DNA of 64,000 bases from Nelumbo lutea (Eukaryota > Streptophyta > Magnoliopsida > Proteales > Nelumbonaceae): positions 50,890,922 through 50,954,921 of the forward strand of contig JAKGHH010000004.1 in NCBI GenBank assembly GCA_022828595.1, read 5' to 3'. Positions 23,924 to 34,460 of the stretch are shown in pieces (the first letter of the stretch is position 1; each line of letters begins with the position of its first letter). Below the pieces are notes generated by a model that saw nothing but the letters and a program-made list of their open reading frames with translations, was not told where the DNA came from and did no database searches. The position numbers were made by a program, and so were the translations under genes.

Positions 23924-24148
23924 TGTGACGGTTCAGCCACCATCAGCACGCCATCCAAGTGTTTTGGGTTGGGTCCTTGTACTCTTTTTGTAAGGGGGGT
24001 ATGCCAATGGCAATTATGTAAATAGTAGTATGCATGTACAATATTTTGATGTATTATTCTGTCACTCCCCCAAAAGCTTAATGTACTCTTTGAGGGGAGG
24101 TAGGTAGTCGAGTGAGCTCATAAACGTGTAAAGGTTAAGCACGAGATA
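23924..24148 (+). repeat. Inner gypsy downstream LTR, internally deleted
   Basis: Matches 18811-19036 closely, then jumps to the GATAGTTGG at the LTR end, losing about 170 bases. The junction shares the short word GAT on both sides. A second PBS and gag follow rather than flanking DNA. Confidence 0.75.
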
Positions 24149-24150
24149 GT

Positions 24151-24162
24151 TGGTATCAGAGC
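24151..24162 (+). other. Second primer-binding site
   Basis: TGGTATCAGAGC again directly follows the shortened LTR, showing that this is the 5' part of another copy and not a 3' end. Confidence 0.8.
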
Positions 24163-24228
24163 AGGGTTGACACTATCGGTTGTCAAGCCCAACGAGCCCC
24201 TGTCGTGCCCCGCAACAACACCAGCCCG

Positions 24229-24692
24229 ATGAAGAATCGTGACACCCAAGAGGAGATCCAAGAAGGGATCTCACGGGTTTATTATGAGGACGATCCTAGA
24301 GATAGCTCTCCCAAAGACAAAGGTGTCAGCTCAAAGCATAGCAAGCGTGACAAGTCAGTTGACATGCTTGCGACCATGGACAAGCGCATCATGTGCTGTG
24401 AATCAGTGGTTGGAGAAACTCGTGACCGCGTGGACGAGCTTCAACTCAACCTTGAGACCGTGGCCTCGGTCGTGGAAAGATTGGAGGACCAGTTCGGTGA
24501 TAGCTCCAACAAACCTGACAACCCCCTAGAAGACCTGGTGAAGTGCCTACAGATCCAGCTCGAAGACTTGAAGGGCGAAGTGACCCTTCTGAAGAGGCTG
24601 ATGGCCAATACAGCCAACACACCTACTGCTCCAGCCCATCCAAAGATCAAAGTCCGTGAGCCTACCTCATATGCAGGGACCCGCGATGCCCG
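24229..24692 (+). pseudogene. Second, partial gypsy gag
   Basis: From ATG 24229 the protein repeats the Gag leader of the first copy with few changes ([19 protein letters not shown]) through about residue 155. Homology stops after GTRDAR. The frame then runs into unrelated sequence and ends at 24759. The high similarity implies a recent common origin with 19297. Confidence 0.8.
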
Positions 24693-25060
24693 ACAGCCAA
24701 CACACCTACTGCTCCAGCCTCTCTGGTACAGGCAAAGTCAGAAAAGAGTGGACCACTAGTCACTCCCAAAGCCTACGGGCCACATTACTACTTACGACCC
24801 AGTCGCCTCTCTGGCACGGGCAAAGTTAAAAAAGAGTAGACCACTGGTCACTCCCAAAGCCTGCGGGCCACATTACTACTTAAGACCCGGTCGCCTCTCT
24901 GGCACGGGCAAAAGTCAAAGAAGAGTAGACTACGAGTTGCTCCCAAAGCCTACGGGCCACACTAGAAATTAGACCAACACTTACTAGCTCATCGACTTAC
25001 GGGCCAAAAGAAATCTACTCCCTTCGTTGAGTTACTATCAGCTCGGGATTGGGGGGCTAT
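24693..25060 (+). repeat. Gag/outer-element junction, 88-bp repeat x3, polypurine tract
   Basis: Bases 24693-24719 exactly duplicate 27 bases of gag (24610-24636). The sequence then enters an array with starts at 24717, 24805 and 24893 (period 88; word GCCTCTCTGGCACGGGCAAA), decaying by 24980. It ends in GGGGGGCTAT just before the right LTR, which serves as the outer element's polypurine tract. Confidence 0.75.
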
Positions 25061-26743
25061 TGATGAGGGTAGATTTGTCCCTCTAGTGGAATTGTGACAC
25101 GTGGCACCTCGTGACAACTAGGCAAACACCCAGCCAACAAACTTACGAAGTTGGTGACCCACCCGGGCACCAATCTGGCCGGCCTGGCGTGACCTGCGCA
25201 TGGCCTGAAGCACGGCCCATGACCTGTGCGCGGTCTAACGTGTGGCCCGCTCGACCTGCGCGCGGCCTGGCACGCGGCCTACGCGTCCTAGCAGGGCCTG
25301 GCACGTGGCCTGCGCGAACTGCATGCGGCCTGGCACGCAGCCTGTGCGAACTGCGCGCGGCCTGGCATGCAGCCTGCGCGACCTGGCACGGCCTGGTGCA
25401 CAGCCTGCGTGACCTAGCCAACCGGGACCAGCCTAACACATGATCCGGTCAAGCCGCCCATAAGACGCCCACCGACAAACTCGGCGGCGTACATACCCCA
25501 TGAGCTCGGTAGCTCGCCAAAGAGCCAGGCAGCTCGGCAGAGCTCACCACAAACAGTTTGACAGAGCTCGCCATAGGCAGCTCGCCACAAGGAGTTCGCC
25601 CCCAGGGAGCGCCCCCAGGCAGTTCGCCCCCAGACAGCTCTCTATAGGCACCTCGCCAGTTGTAGAGAAGTTTGGTACAGGAGTAGTTTGGCGTATCGCA
25701 GGAAGATCTCCTGCCTGACGACCTGGCTCAGACACCGACCCGCCGACTGACGCAGGCGCCGACCTAGCCGCCTAACTCAAGCGCCAGCTTGACGACCTCG
25801 AGGAGTTCACCACCGTACCCCGGTTCTAACAGGGTGTGACGAGTCTTACCGTTTGGAGGCTTTTCACCCACCTAACCTGCGAGGACTCCGATATATAAAG
25901 ACCTCACCCCCCAAAGGGGAAGAGGATGAAAAAAGGGAAGTAACCCCTGCTCTCTAGCTCTCTCATATTATCTTCAGAGCTCTCTACAATCAGAGTGCTA
26001 ACTTAAGCGTCAGAGAGCCCCCGTCGGGAAAATACCCCCGGGACCTCTGATTCAGTTCTCGCAGGTCCCTCAGCTCCCACCGCCTACAAACAGGAGGAAA
26101 AGGTGGAGTTCTCACAGGTCCCTCAGCTCCCGCCACCTACAAAGAGGAGGAAAAGATGGAGTTCTCGCAGGTCCCTCAGCTCCCGCCACCTACAAAGAGG
26201 AGGAAAAGATGGAGTTCTCGCAGGTCCCTCAGCTCTCACTGCCTACAAAGGAAAGAAGACCGCCTCATGTTGAGGGTAGTCGGATTGTGCCGCACCAGGG
26301 AGCTCCACTATTCTCTAAGTCACTGTCCGCCTAGTAGGGAGTTCGCCACCAGGTAGCTCTCCGCCAGGCAGTTCACCACCGAGCAGCTCGCCACGAGGTA
26401 GTTCACCACCAGGCAATCCGCCACCAGGGAGCTCGCCACCAGGCAGTTCGCCACCAGGGAGCTCACCACCAGGCAATTCGCCACCAAGCAGTTCGCCACT
26501 AGGCAGTTTGCCACCAGGGAGCTCGCCACCAGGTAGTTCGCCACCAGACAGTTCACCACCGGGAAGTTCGCCACCAGGCAATTTGCCCCTAGGTAGTTCT
26601 CCACCAAGCAGTTTGCTAGTAGGCAGTTCACCACCAAATAGCTCATCACTAAGGCACGCGACCACCGGGTCAAATGACGAGGTACTTAGCCAAAAAATTT
26701 TACATCACAAAACATTGGTACATGGCCGAAAACGGTTACATCA
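25061..26743 (+). repeat. Outer element 3' LTR (TGATG...CATCA)
   Basis: 1,683 bp, with perfect 5-bp inverted ends TGATG/CATCA and the target repeat CCTTC right after. It contains the GC-rich block (25180-25430), a TATA box at 25892-25900, four 53-bp units (26055-26260), and a long 15-bp minisatellite (26330-26665). GC-rich frames in it are repeat artefacts. Confidence 0.8.
26330..26665. repeat. 15-bp minisatellite in LTR
   Basis: About 20 imperfect copies of a GCCACCAGGCAGTTC-like unit. On the minus strand they read as runs of Gly-Gly-Glu-Leu-Pro, which explains the open frames there. The left LTR retains only a short form at 18685-18810. Confidence 0.8.
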
Positions 26744-26943
26744 CCTTCCTTTCCAAGAAGACAACTTTATGCTGAATCCTTCCACTACCAGAACTCATAA
26801 TGATCTAGAATGTATATCTAATTCCCAATAGACCACCAAATACTTGATTGGGAAGTGACTCGTCCCATAATCCAATCATGCAATCATGTTCTCTATCCTT
26901 TCAACTTACCCCACAATGATGATTGAACTCTTTCTAGAATTTA

Positions 26944-27213
26944 GGTCTCATTTGGTTTGCATGAATAGGGGTCTGGAATCAGAATCAGAATGGGCCATTC
27001 CAATTCCAACTATTTGGTTAGGCAGAACCGGAATTCCATTCCCATTCCTGCTAGAATGGAATTCCCTCATTTGGGGGAATGGCCATTCCTTGCCCCTCCC
27101 TTGGGAATGAAATCTCATTCTTGCTTATTCCAATTCCCATTTTCATTCCTATTTGAACCAAACATGCTATGGGAATAAACTATTCCGATTCCAACTGTGA
27201 ACCAAATGGACCC
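26944..27213. mobile_element. Tourist-like MITE, TSD TTA
   Basis: Starts GGTCTCATTTGGTTTGCA and ends with the near complement TGAACCAAATGGACCC. TTA flanks both sides (26941-26943, 27214-27216). The interior is built of GGAATCAGAATGG/CCATTCC words, as in many plant Tourist elements. Length 270 bp. Confidence 0.8.
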
Positions 27214-27532
27214 TTAGTCTCAATCCGAAAACCACTTCAAACCAAGTATCACCTGAAGGTAGTGAAGTTGATCTTATGAAGCAATAAGTCCATATTATTC
27301 TAAGTAATTTTCTATCTCATGGCTTACCAAATTTTTTGTTTTCTAAACTATGTGCTAACCGGCATCCTAGCAGTCAGTTATGTGTAGTTAAGGCTCCTTG
27401 CTCTAGATAAAAAATGCAGTTGGCCCATAAATGGAAAGAAATGTTTTTTTTTTTTTTTTGCAATCAGTTGTTTGGATTATCAGAAAACCATTCTCACGTA
27501 TTTCATCTATTACCTGTATTCAAATTCTACAG

Positions 27533-27670
27533 GAACATATATTGCTGGTGGAGCATCAATAGTGGTTTTATCTGATGCTTTATTTGATAAAGAGGCCATG
27601 TGTCAAACAAAATTTTAATACCATCTATCAATTTGCTCTCAACTTGCAGCTTTACAAAAACATGAAGCAG
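27533..27670 (+). pseudogene. KDPG/KHG aldolase-like exon relic
   Basis: After an acceptor-like TTCTACAG the plus strand reads GTYIAGGASIVVLSDALFDKEAM, then, across a stop and frameshift, IYQFA and LAALQKHEAVQW. This order fits the plant 2-dehydro-3-deoxy-phosphogluconate aldolase-like TIM-barrel protein as I remember it. Only about 45 codons are present, with at least one stop and one shift, and no other exons were found nearby. A captured or degenerate exon is more likely than a working gene. Confidence 0.45.
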
Positions 27671-28008
27671 TACAATGGTGCGGTTTTTTAGTTGCTATTA
27701 TTATACCTGAAGGAACATGTTAGATGGTTAACTTTAAAATGTTTAACCTCTATTTTATGTTGTAATGTCTAAGGGCTAATTTGTCATGTTTTCTTGGATA
27801 AAAGTTCTCTCCAGTGTAGAATACCAATTTGCTTATCTACACATTTTTTGTTTATGTTGTTGTTCATTTGCAAAGTTTCTATGTTCAAGATATATTGGTT
27901 TTCCTTTCTCATTCTATATAATATAGTGGCCAAGTAACTAGTTTAGGAGGTTCTCCTTGGAAAAAATCTAAAGTCTACCATTATCAATGAGTTATCTACT
28001 TTTATTTA
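27671..28008. other. Intergenic, no gene seen
   Basis: AT-rich sequence without recognisable coding or repeat signal before the Harbinger-like element. Confidence 0.4.
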
Positions 28009-30162
28009 GGCCTCGTTCGTTTTCTGGATTGTAGTAGTAGGGGGAAAGTCTGTCAATGGGATTGTGATTAACTCTCCCACATTCTCCTTCAAAATTTAAA
28101 TGGGACCCATGGTAAATGGTTTGTCAAAAGTTAAAGGATTGTGATTGTAGTGTTACCCTTCTCCTTGGGAAACTTAACTTTCAGTGGAGAGTGAATGCTC
28201 AAAATTAATTTGTCAAAAATACCCATGGTTAAAGGCTCAAGGTTTCTCTGCTCTACTTGCAGTTTTGTGGCCGCTTCGATCCTCCCGTTACTGGTACTGC
28301 TATTTCTCTCCTTCAAGGCTCATTGTCATTCTTCTAATCAATTACCGCCGGTGATCCTTCCCGTCACTGTCGTTGCTCTGATAGCCACCAATGTTGCTAT
28401 CCCACATATGAACAGTAAGAACTTGTTCAAACTTTTATAATTTTTCTTGGATTTAACATGATAACAGAAACTGTAACGAAAATAAGAACTTCTGATTTTC
28501 AAAACCCTAGAAATCAAGAACAGCAGTTACGGTAGAACTAGAGAAAAGAAGAACAAAAAGAAAAAACCATTTAGACAATGAGAACAGGAGAAGAATTAGT
28601 TTAGTAGTAAAACAAGGTAAAATCTAGAGAAAATGAGAAAGACAGAACGACTAAAATAAGAAGAACCACTAGAAAGCATGAGCGACCCATTATTTCTATC
28701 AGATTTCCAGCAAATTGGTTGTTCTTGGGTGTTAGAATCTTGGCCGGTAATGGTAAGTCTTAATCAGAAACTACTTTTGCTTTGAAAACCACCTTGGGTT
28801 TAGACATGGGTGTATGACGTTCCTGTTTTAGTTTACATGAATGAACAAAAACTGCTACTCTGCTTGTGGAAGTGGAGTTATACGAAAACATTGTTTTCTA
28901 ATTTGGAATCCATGGCTGATAACAACCCAACGAAAACAAGACTCCCTTCCACTGAATAAAAAACCAACTAGGCAACTCATTAACATAGGTTTAAACAATT
29001 TTCCTACTCCTTACCTTCTCTTCTACCTCATGCCCCCTTATCTTTACCCCCCTACAAATGTCAATTGTTCTGATCCAATAATAAATATAAAAATTTAGTT
29101 TCCACTCTAACTCAAACATCCTCACCTTATTTCTTAAATACAAGAGCTTCTTGTTCAATCTTTTTTTTATCTTTCTTCTTAATATGCCTTGTAAACTCAT
29201 TTACTTGATTGTCACATTCCGTAAAAATTTATTATTAGTACTATTGTTGTTTACTGAAATCAACCACACCTTGTCAATATAATTCAATCCTGCACTTTCA
29301 TGTTGTTGAATATGCCTGAACTTATCCACTAGTTGGAGACAAGTGTGCTAGGAGAGAATGGTCATATCTTTGAAGTAAGAGCAGTGTAATTTGAATCCAT
29401 TATTAAGAGAGTCCTCTTTCTCATTAATTCAGTGGCTTTGATACCAAAAAAAATTAAAATAACCTCTCTCACTGTTATTGATAGAAACCTTGTAAATATC
29501 CTACAATGCTCCTTTCATCACTATTATTTGATTAGTGGCCCAGCACCATAGATTAATGAGCAGACATCATTTTAGACTTGATGGTAGAAAACATGCTAAC
29601 CCAAGTCTGGATGCAAATAAGAGTACTATTCTTTGATTAACTCAAATAATATTTGTGCTCTCAGCAGTCCTATTGGATATTGTACACTAGTAGAACTGAG
29701 GTAGCCCTTCTCATGGGTTAGGATAACTGAAAGGTTACAACTTCTACTATTGATAGTCCATTGTGACTAGGCTGATACTACAATGTGGGTCAATAATATT
29801 GGCATGGGCCCATTGAATTGCAAAATGGCTTGCAGAGATAAAAGAATACAAAGGATTAAACAATCCCTCTGTCAAGTTTTATTTAAAATGGGCCAATATA
29901 ACCTATTAAACATTTTTTTTATAAAATAATATAGTCCAAAAAACATGTACCTGAACCCAAGGGTAAAAATGAAAAAAACATAGAAAAGTTAACCACTTAC
30001 CTGGGAAAGTGGGTGAGGCAAAAAAACATGGGGAAGTTGAAAGGTCTCATTTACCCTAGTAAATTTAACAAAAAAGAACATGGGTAAATACACTTACCCG
30101 GGTAAATGTTTCTTAGGAAACACTTACCCAGGCAAATGGCCTCTTTCTAAACAAACGAGGCC
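28009..30162. mobile_element. Long PIF/Harbinger-like non-autonomous element, TSD TTA
   Basis: The left end GGCCTCGTTCGTTT and right end AAACAAACGAGGCC are inverted copies. TTA flanks both (28006-28008, 30163-30165). At 2.15 kb it is much longer than a MITE. The right arm has an internal set of ACTTACCCGGGTAAATG words. No transposase or Myb-like gene was recognised. The two ends could belong to separate nested elements, but the shared TTA favours one. Confidence 0.55.
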
Positions 30163-30165
30163 TTA

Positions 30166-31880
30166 GTATACATGGTTTTAATTGTATGGGATGTCATGCA
30201 AGAAGAAAATATGTATGCCCAATATTTCTTCATGACAAGCTAGCAACTTTCAACTTTTCATTTATAATAGTTTCTTAAAAAAATTGTCAGAGATGTGATT
30301 TGGTGATAAGACCAACATATTTACTAAAGGAATATAAACTACTAAATGGAGTAGCAAATAGTGTAAGATATCTTTTTACTTTCTGTGCTTTAACACAAGT
30401 ATTCTTGCATAAGAATTGCATCTATTATAATACTCAAGTTGTTATTAGGGTCTCATGGGGTCTTCTAAATAAAAAGCCATCAACATAAAAAATGCATTGG
30501 ATTCTAACATCCATTGATTTTTTAGCAATATTTAATAGATTCTTCTTGTTCATTCTAATTCTTGCTTGTTTAGCATAAACTATCACCCAAGGACTACTAT
30601 GTTGAAATAGTATAGGGTACATTTATTTAAACATTGTCTGCACTGCCAAAGAAATTGAAGACTTATTATATGTAGGTAATGTGTCATTCCTACTTAATGA
30701 ATTTAATGATCTCAACACACTAATGGAAGCTCCAAGGTTTGTCCTATCTGCCAAAAATGGTTTGGTTGGCTAGTCTTGTAGCAGTTAAGGTCTACAATGG
30801 AGTTGGTCTTATATATTCAATCTATCACTCTCTCTGTCATCTCCTTTCTCTGTTACTCTCTCTATCATTCTCATTCTCTCTAGTTAGTTCAGACATTACT
30901 AGTGAGTTAAACATCACTTGTAATGTCATATAACAGATTTTTTTTTGAGTTACATCAAAACATCCACTGAGATAAGTTAACTCAAATCTTACTAGTGAGT
31001 TAAATCACAGATGAGTCATCAGAACTTTTATTAAGTTAAATCATACTTTCCAATGGGTTAGATCATAACCCCTAATGAGCTACATCACAATCTCTGGTGA
31101 GTGAGTTAAATAAGAATCATGCTTGTTAGCAAGCAAGATTACTAATGTAAAGTTAAGTCATAATTCAAACCAGTTTGTTATAAGTTGTGGTACCTTCTAT
31201 ATTAATGTAATCTGAACTATTGTGTGAATGGCCCTCCCTCCATGGTAAAACTTTCCTACATAATCAATATAATCATGAGAACAAGTAGAGAGATAACATA
31301 TATGAAAATATGGGTTCATCAATAGAATTAGTGGTTTGAGGCAATAATCAGAACATGTAAATAAGTAATGTAGTTGAGAACAAACAACTATTGTAGTTCT
31401 CTTTGGGGGTAGTGGCAGTTGTAGCACTGGTCAACCACTGGTTTCCTATGGTGGAGCTCCAACCCCTTAGGATAATGATCCCCCCCCCCCACCTCGGAAT
31501 GACTCTCCTATCCTAGTATGTGGTCTTCTTGCCTTTACATACCCTCTTATTATGGCTCATTTGCCTACATAGGGTATGGCAGGTCAGACAATGGGGATCA
31601 CTTGCTTAACACAAATCCATTGAGTCCCATCTGGAATAGGCATAATGATATCATTGTATGCTCGTATATGCACCTTGCAACAGTGTACACAGGATATACA
31701 TAATCATTTATTACACCCTTCTACATTTGTATACACGAAATTGCATAACAACAAGGTATCCTAGTCAGTGCCCACTATCTACATGTACAAGTCCTCTCCA
31801 AATTGACAACTACCTCCTATCAAAGTAAGTTATCTCAAATGTAGACATCTTAGCATATACAGAGAAACAATTACAGGCAT
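30166..31880. other. AT-rich intergenic sequence
   Basis: No gene recognised. There is a CT-rich patch at 30822-30885. Repeated GAGTTAAATCA-like words occur between 30895 and 31110. A C tract lies at 31481-31491. Confidence 0.4.
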
Positions 31881-32963
31881 GCTCTTACAAATACTCTATC
31901 CACTTCATGATATTTGGGCAAACACGACTCTTCTCATTAGCAAGCATCTGATATCTCATCTGCACCAACTTCATCAATTGCCTCCTGATTGTCTCCACCA
32001 ATGTAATGATGGGTTTGTTTCTTGCATCTAATATCCACTCGCTGAAAGCTTCTGAGAAATTGTTTGGACATCATTACTATGGGCTCTTGATCTAAAGGTT
32101 GACCTAAACCATAAGATTAGGGGTATTGTCTTCAACCATTCAAACACATCATTGTTCAGAGACTTGAGGTTCTCCATGTGGCAATCAAATTCAACAGTTG
32201 TGTATGCATAGGTTTCCCCCCATAAACAATCTCTTAAGTCCGTCTCTCCAAGAAAGATTCCTTTGAAATTTGCATATATCTACCTCACACAAAATCAGTG
32301 TTCAGCACTTGGAATCATCTCTTGAATGTCTCAACAAGGCCCTAGAATACAATTAGCGTAACTTTTAGTAAATATATTAAGGTAAATACCTATTGTCTAT
32401 CTGAAATAAATGTCCAACCATGTTCCTCTAGCCCTCTAATTGCTTCAAACAATAAAGATAAAAACCAAGTCTAAGATTCTCTAGCCTTTAACTAAACTAC
32501 AGTAAAAGCAATCAGGAATATATAGTTATTCCCATCCAGTGCAATTGCAAACAATATATGTCAAAGTTAGGTTTCTTCAAATGACGGCCATCAAGCCCTA
32601 TAAATGGGCGACAACCTTCCATCAAGTCAACCTTCATTACATTGAAATCCACAAATAGTCTTTGGAACTATTTGGAGAATCTTCCTAGAAACCAATCTTC
32701 ACTATACTCCCTAGATTTAAATTCATCAACACATGACAATAATCAACTAGCTTTTTATATTGCTCATTCTAGATCCCCTTAATACCAATGATTACCTTCC
32801 TCTTAGCTCTAAATGTTGTTGACCTATTAATATCAACTTTGTACTCTCTGAAGGTCTCAATGCGTAATGCAAGTGATTTAAAATTTGGATCAATTAGGAA
32901 TTTATATTCTTATACTTTTTTACAATCCATGCTACACTAAGCTTGTCATTCTTCAAAGCCCTT

Positions 32964-33095
32964 GAACATTCACACTTCTTACAAGTTGTGATGATTTTTT
33001 CTATTCTTACAAGTTGTGATGAAATTTATATGCCTCCTGCATTCAAGAGGCATATATGCCCAACCACATCTATTCTTACAAGTTGTGATGATTTT
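32964..33095. repeat. Short repeats in MULE relic
   Basis: TTCTTACAAGTTGTGATGA occurs three times (about 32978, 33003 and 33073), and GGCATATATGC/ATATGCCTCC form an inverted pair. It is a local duplication inside the transposase N-terminal region. Confidence 0.65.
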
Positions 33096-33130
33096 TTCTT
33101 TGTTATTCTTCAAATAATTAAATTGGATAC

Positions 33131-34024
33131 TGATGTAGCGCGATCCGGTCACTCCTAGCTGACACTCGCGTGGCTCCTGAGAGGTACCTGATATGAGAGG
33201 AAAGAGGAAGAACTCCTAGGGGGTTTTCCGGCAGGAACACTCCGATGCTTAAGTCAGTATTGTGTGCAAGAGACAAAGGGAAAACGAAGGCTAAGAGTGC
33301 AGATTGCGCAGGTGATTCGAAGATACCTTGTTCTTTGAGAATAAGCCCCTTATAACTGAATTCCGCTGCTTCAGGCCCTTTGACTTCTGACAGGACAGGT
33401 ATAACCGCCACTATCAGTTTGCCACAGCCGTTACAGGCAAGGCTGAGGTGGCACGCGCGGGGACGTCATTGCAGGGTACGTGCCTGTCAGGTGCGGGACA
33501 CCTTTCTAAAGGTCGCAGGCGCGACGCTATTTGACGAGGGACATGTTTGCTATCGACAGATTTATTAGGTACGATGGTCGAGCAGGAAGCCCTCTTGTGG
33601 TATACCGAACTACCCTCCCGCGAATTACCCTGAGTCGAGCTGTCCTTTGAGTGACGGGTTGCCTGTAGCCAGTTATGTCGAGCTAGCTGACCTGAGGTGT
33701 CTATGCCTCGGGGTGTCCGGAGATGGATCGGTGCATTCTTGCCTAGGAGTGGCCCAAGGTCCATTGGGAGGAGCTCGGGCCTTAAGAGAGGTCAGGGTGC
33801 CCCGAACTCGGGACTCCCCGAAGTGCCTTAACCCTAAGGAAGAGGTGCGGGTAAGGCGGCTTCCGACGAGTAGTTTACCTGTCGAGTTGTTGAGTTGAAC
33901 TCGGTGGGACTTTCCCTCCGAGTTGTGCTCATGCTCGTTGCACTGTCATGCTGAATCACTGTTTGAGCAAGGTCATGCCCACGTGTGCCCGTGCTGCAAG
34001 GTCGAGCCAAATCACCCTCCATCA
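33131..34024 (-). repeat. Solo LTR with TGATG...CATCA ends
   Basis: The 894-bp GC-richer block starts TGATGTAGCGCG and ends CCCTCCATCA. Its flanks are GATAC (33126-33130) and AATAC (34025-34029), a 4/5 match to a target duplication. It interrupts the MULE reading frame exactly, so it is younger than the MULE. The ends equal those of the outer LTR at 25061-26743. Orientation is uncertain. No gag or pol is attached, as expected after LTR-LTR recombination. Confidence 0.7.
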
Positions 34025-34460
34025 AATACCATTCATAATTGCAAATGTGATCAAGTATTCCTTAAATGTTGATGGGTTAGGAAATATCAATCCGATTGAC
34101 AATTTTGATGCAATAATTTTCCTTTTGGGTACAAATGATTCAAACTGTGTTGCATGTTCATCATCTGAATCATGTGCACAATGCAACTCATCTAACTTTT
34201 CATAGTCATCCAATAAATCTAGTCCAATCACATTCAATTCAAGTGTTGTACAATTAACTCCATAATGAGTTTCATTGTATCACAACTACTAGAGGCTACA
34301 CTTGTTTCCTCCTCTACTAATGTAGTCTATTTATTTTCTTCATAATCACCACCACTTATTACATAGACCACATCATCACTATCATCTTCAATTCTACCAT
34401 CCCTTTCATCAAAGCAATCATCTACTTCATCTTCGCCATCCACCATTTCCTACGAGGGGC

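Larger units (their letters stand above)
17511..26748 (+). mobile_element. Composite LTR retrotransposon with 5-bp TSD CCTTC
   Basis: CCTTC lies at 17511-17515 and 26744-26748. Between them, the left copy of an LTR begins TGATGAGGGCAGATTTG (17516) and the full right LTR runs TGATG...CATCA (25061-26743). The left LTR is broken at 18810, where a second LTR family (TGTGACGG...) with a complete gag-pol begins. After that comes a shortened LTR, a second primer-binding site and a partial gag, then outer-element internal repeats and a polypurine tract. The intact duplication shows that the outer element inserted as one unit; the truncated left LTR shows later rearrangement or invasion by the inner element. 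Confidence 0.75.
31885..34460 (-). pseudogene. Mutator-like (MULE) transposase relic, split by a solo LTR
   Basis: The minus strand carries broken pieces in the right order. Acidic N-terminal material and FKEYLITFAIMNGI, the MuDR DNA-binding region, lie at about 34100-34025. After the LTR come IITTCKNRCGWA (33090-33040), DGRHLKKPNF and HGWTFISDRQ of the catalytic core (32610-32400), and WILDARNKPIITLVETIRRQL (32050-31950) before the usual zinc-finger region. Stops and shifts are frequent. The protein would have cut and joined TIR ends in the nucleus; this copy is dead. No TIR pair was identified. Confidence 0.7.

Noticed and set aside
26315..26673. Minus-strand frame of Gly-Gly-Glu-Leu-Pro repeats resembling a structural protein
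   Set aside because: It is the 15-bp LTR minisatellite read in frame; the same region is open in other frames as well.
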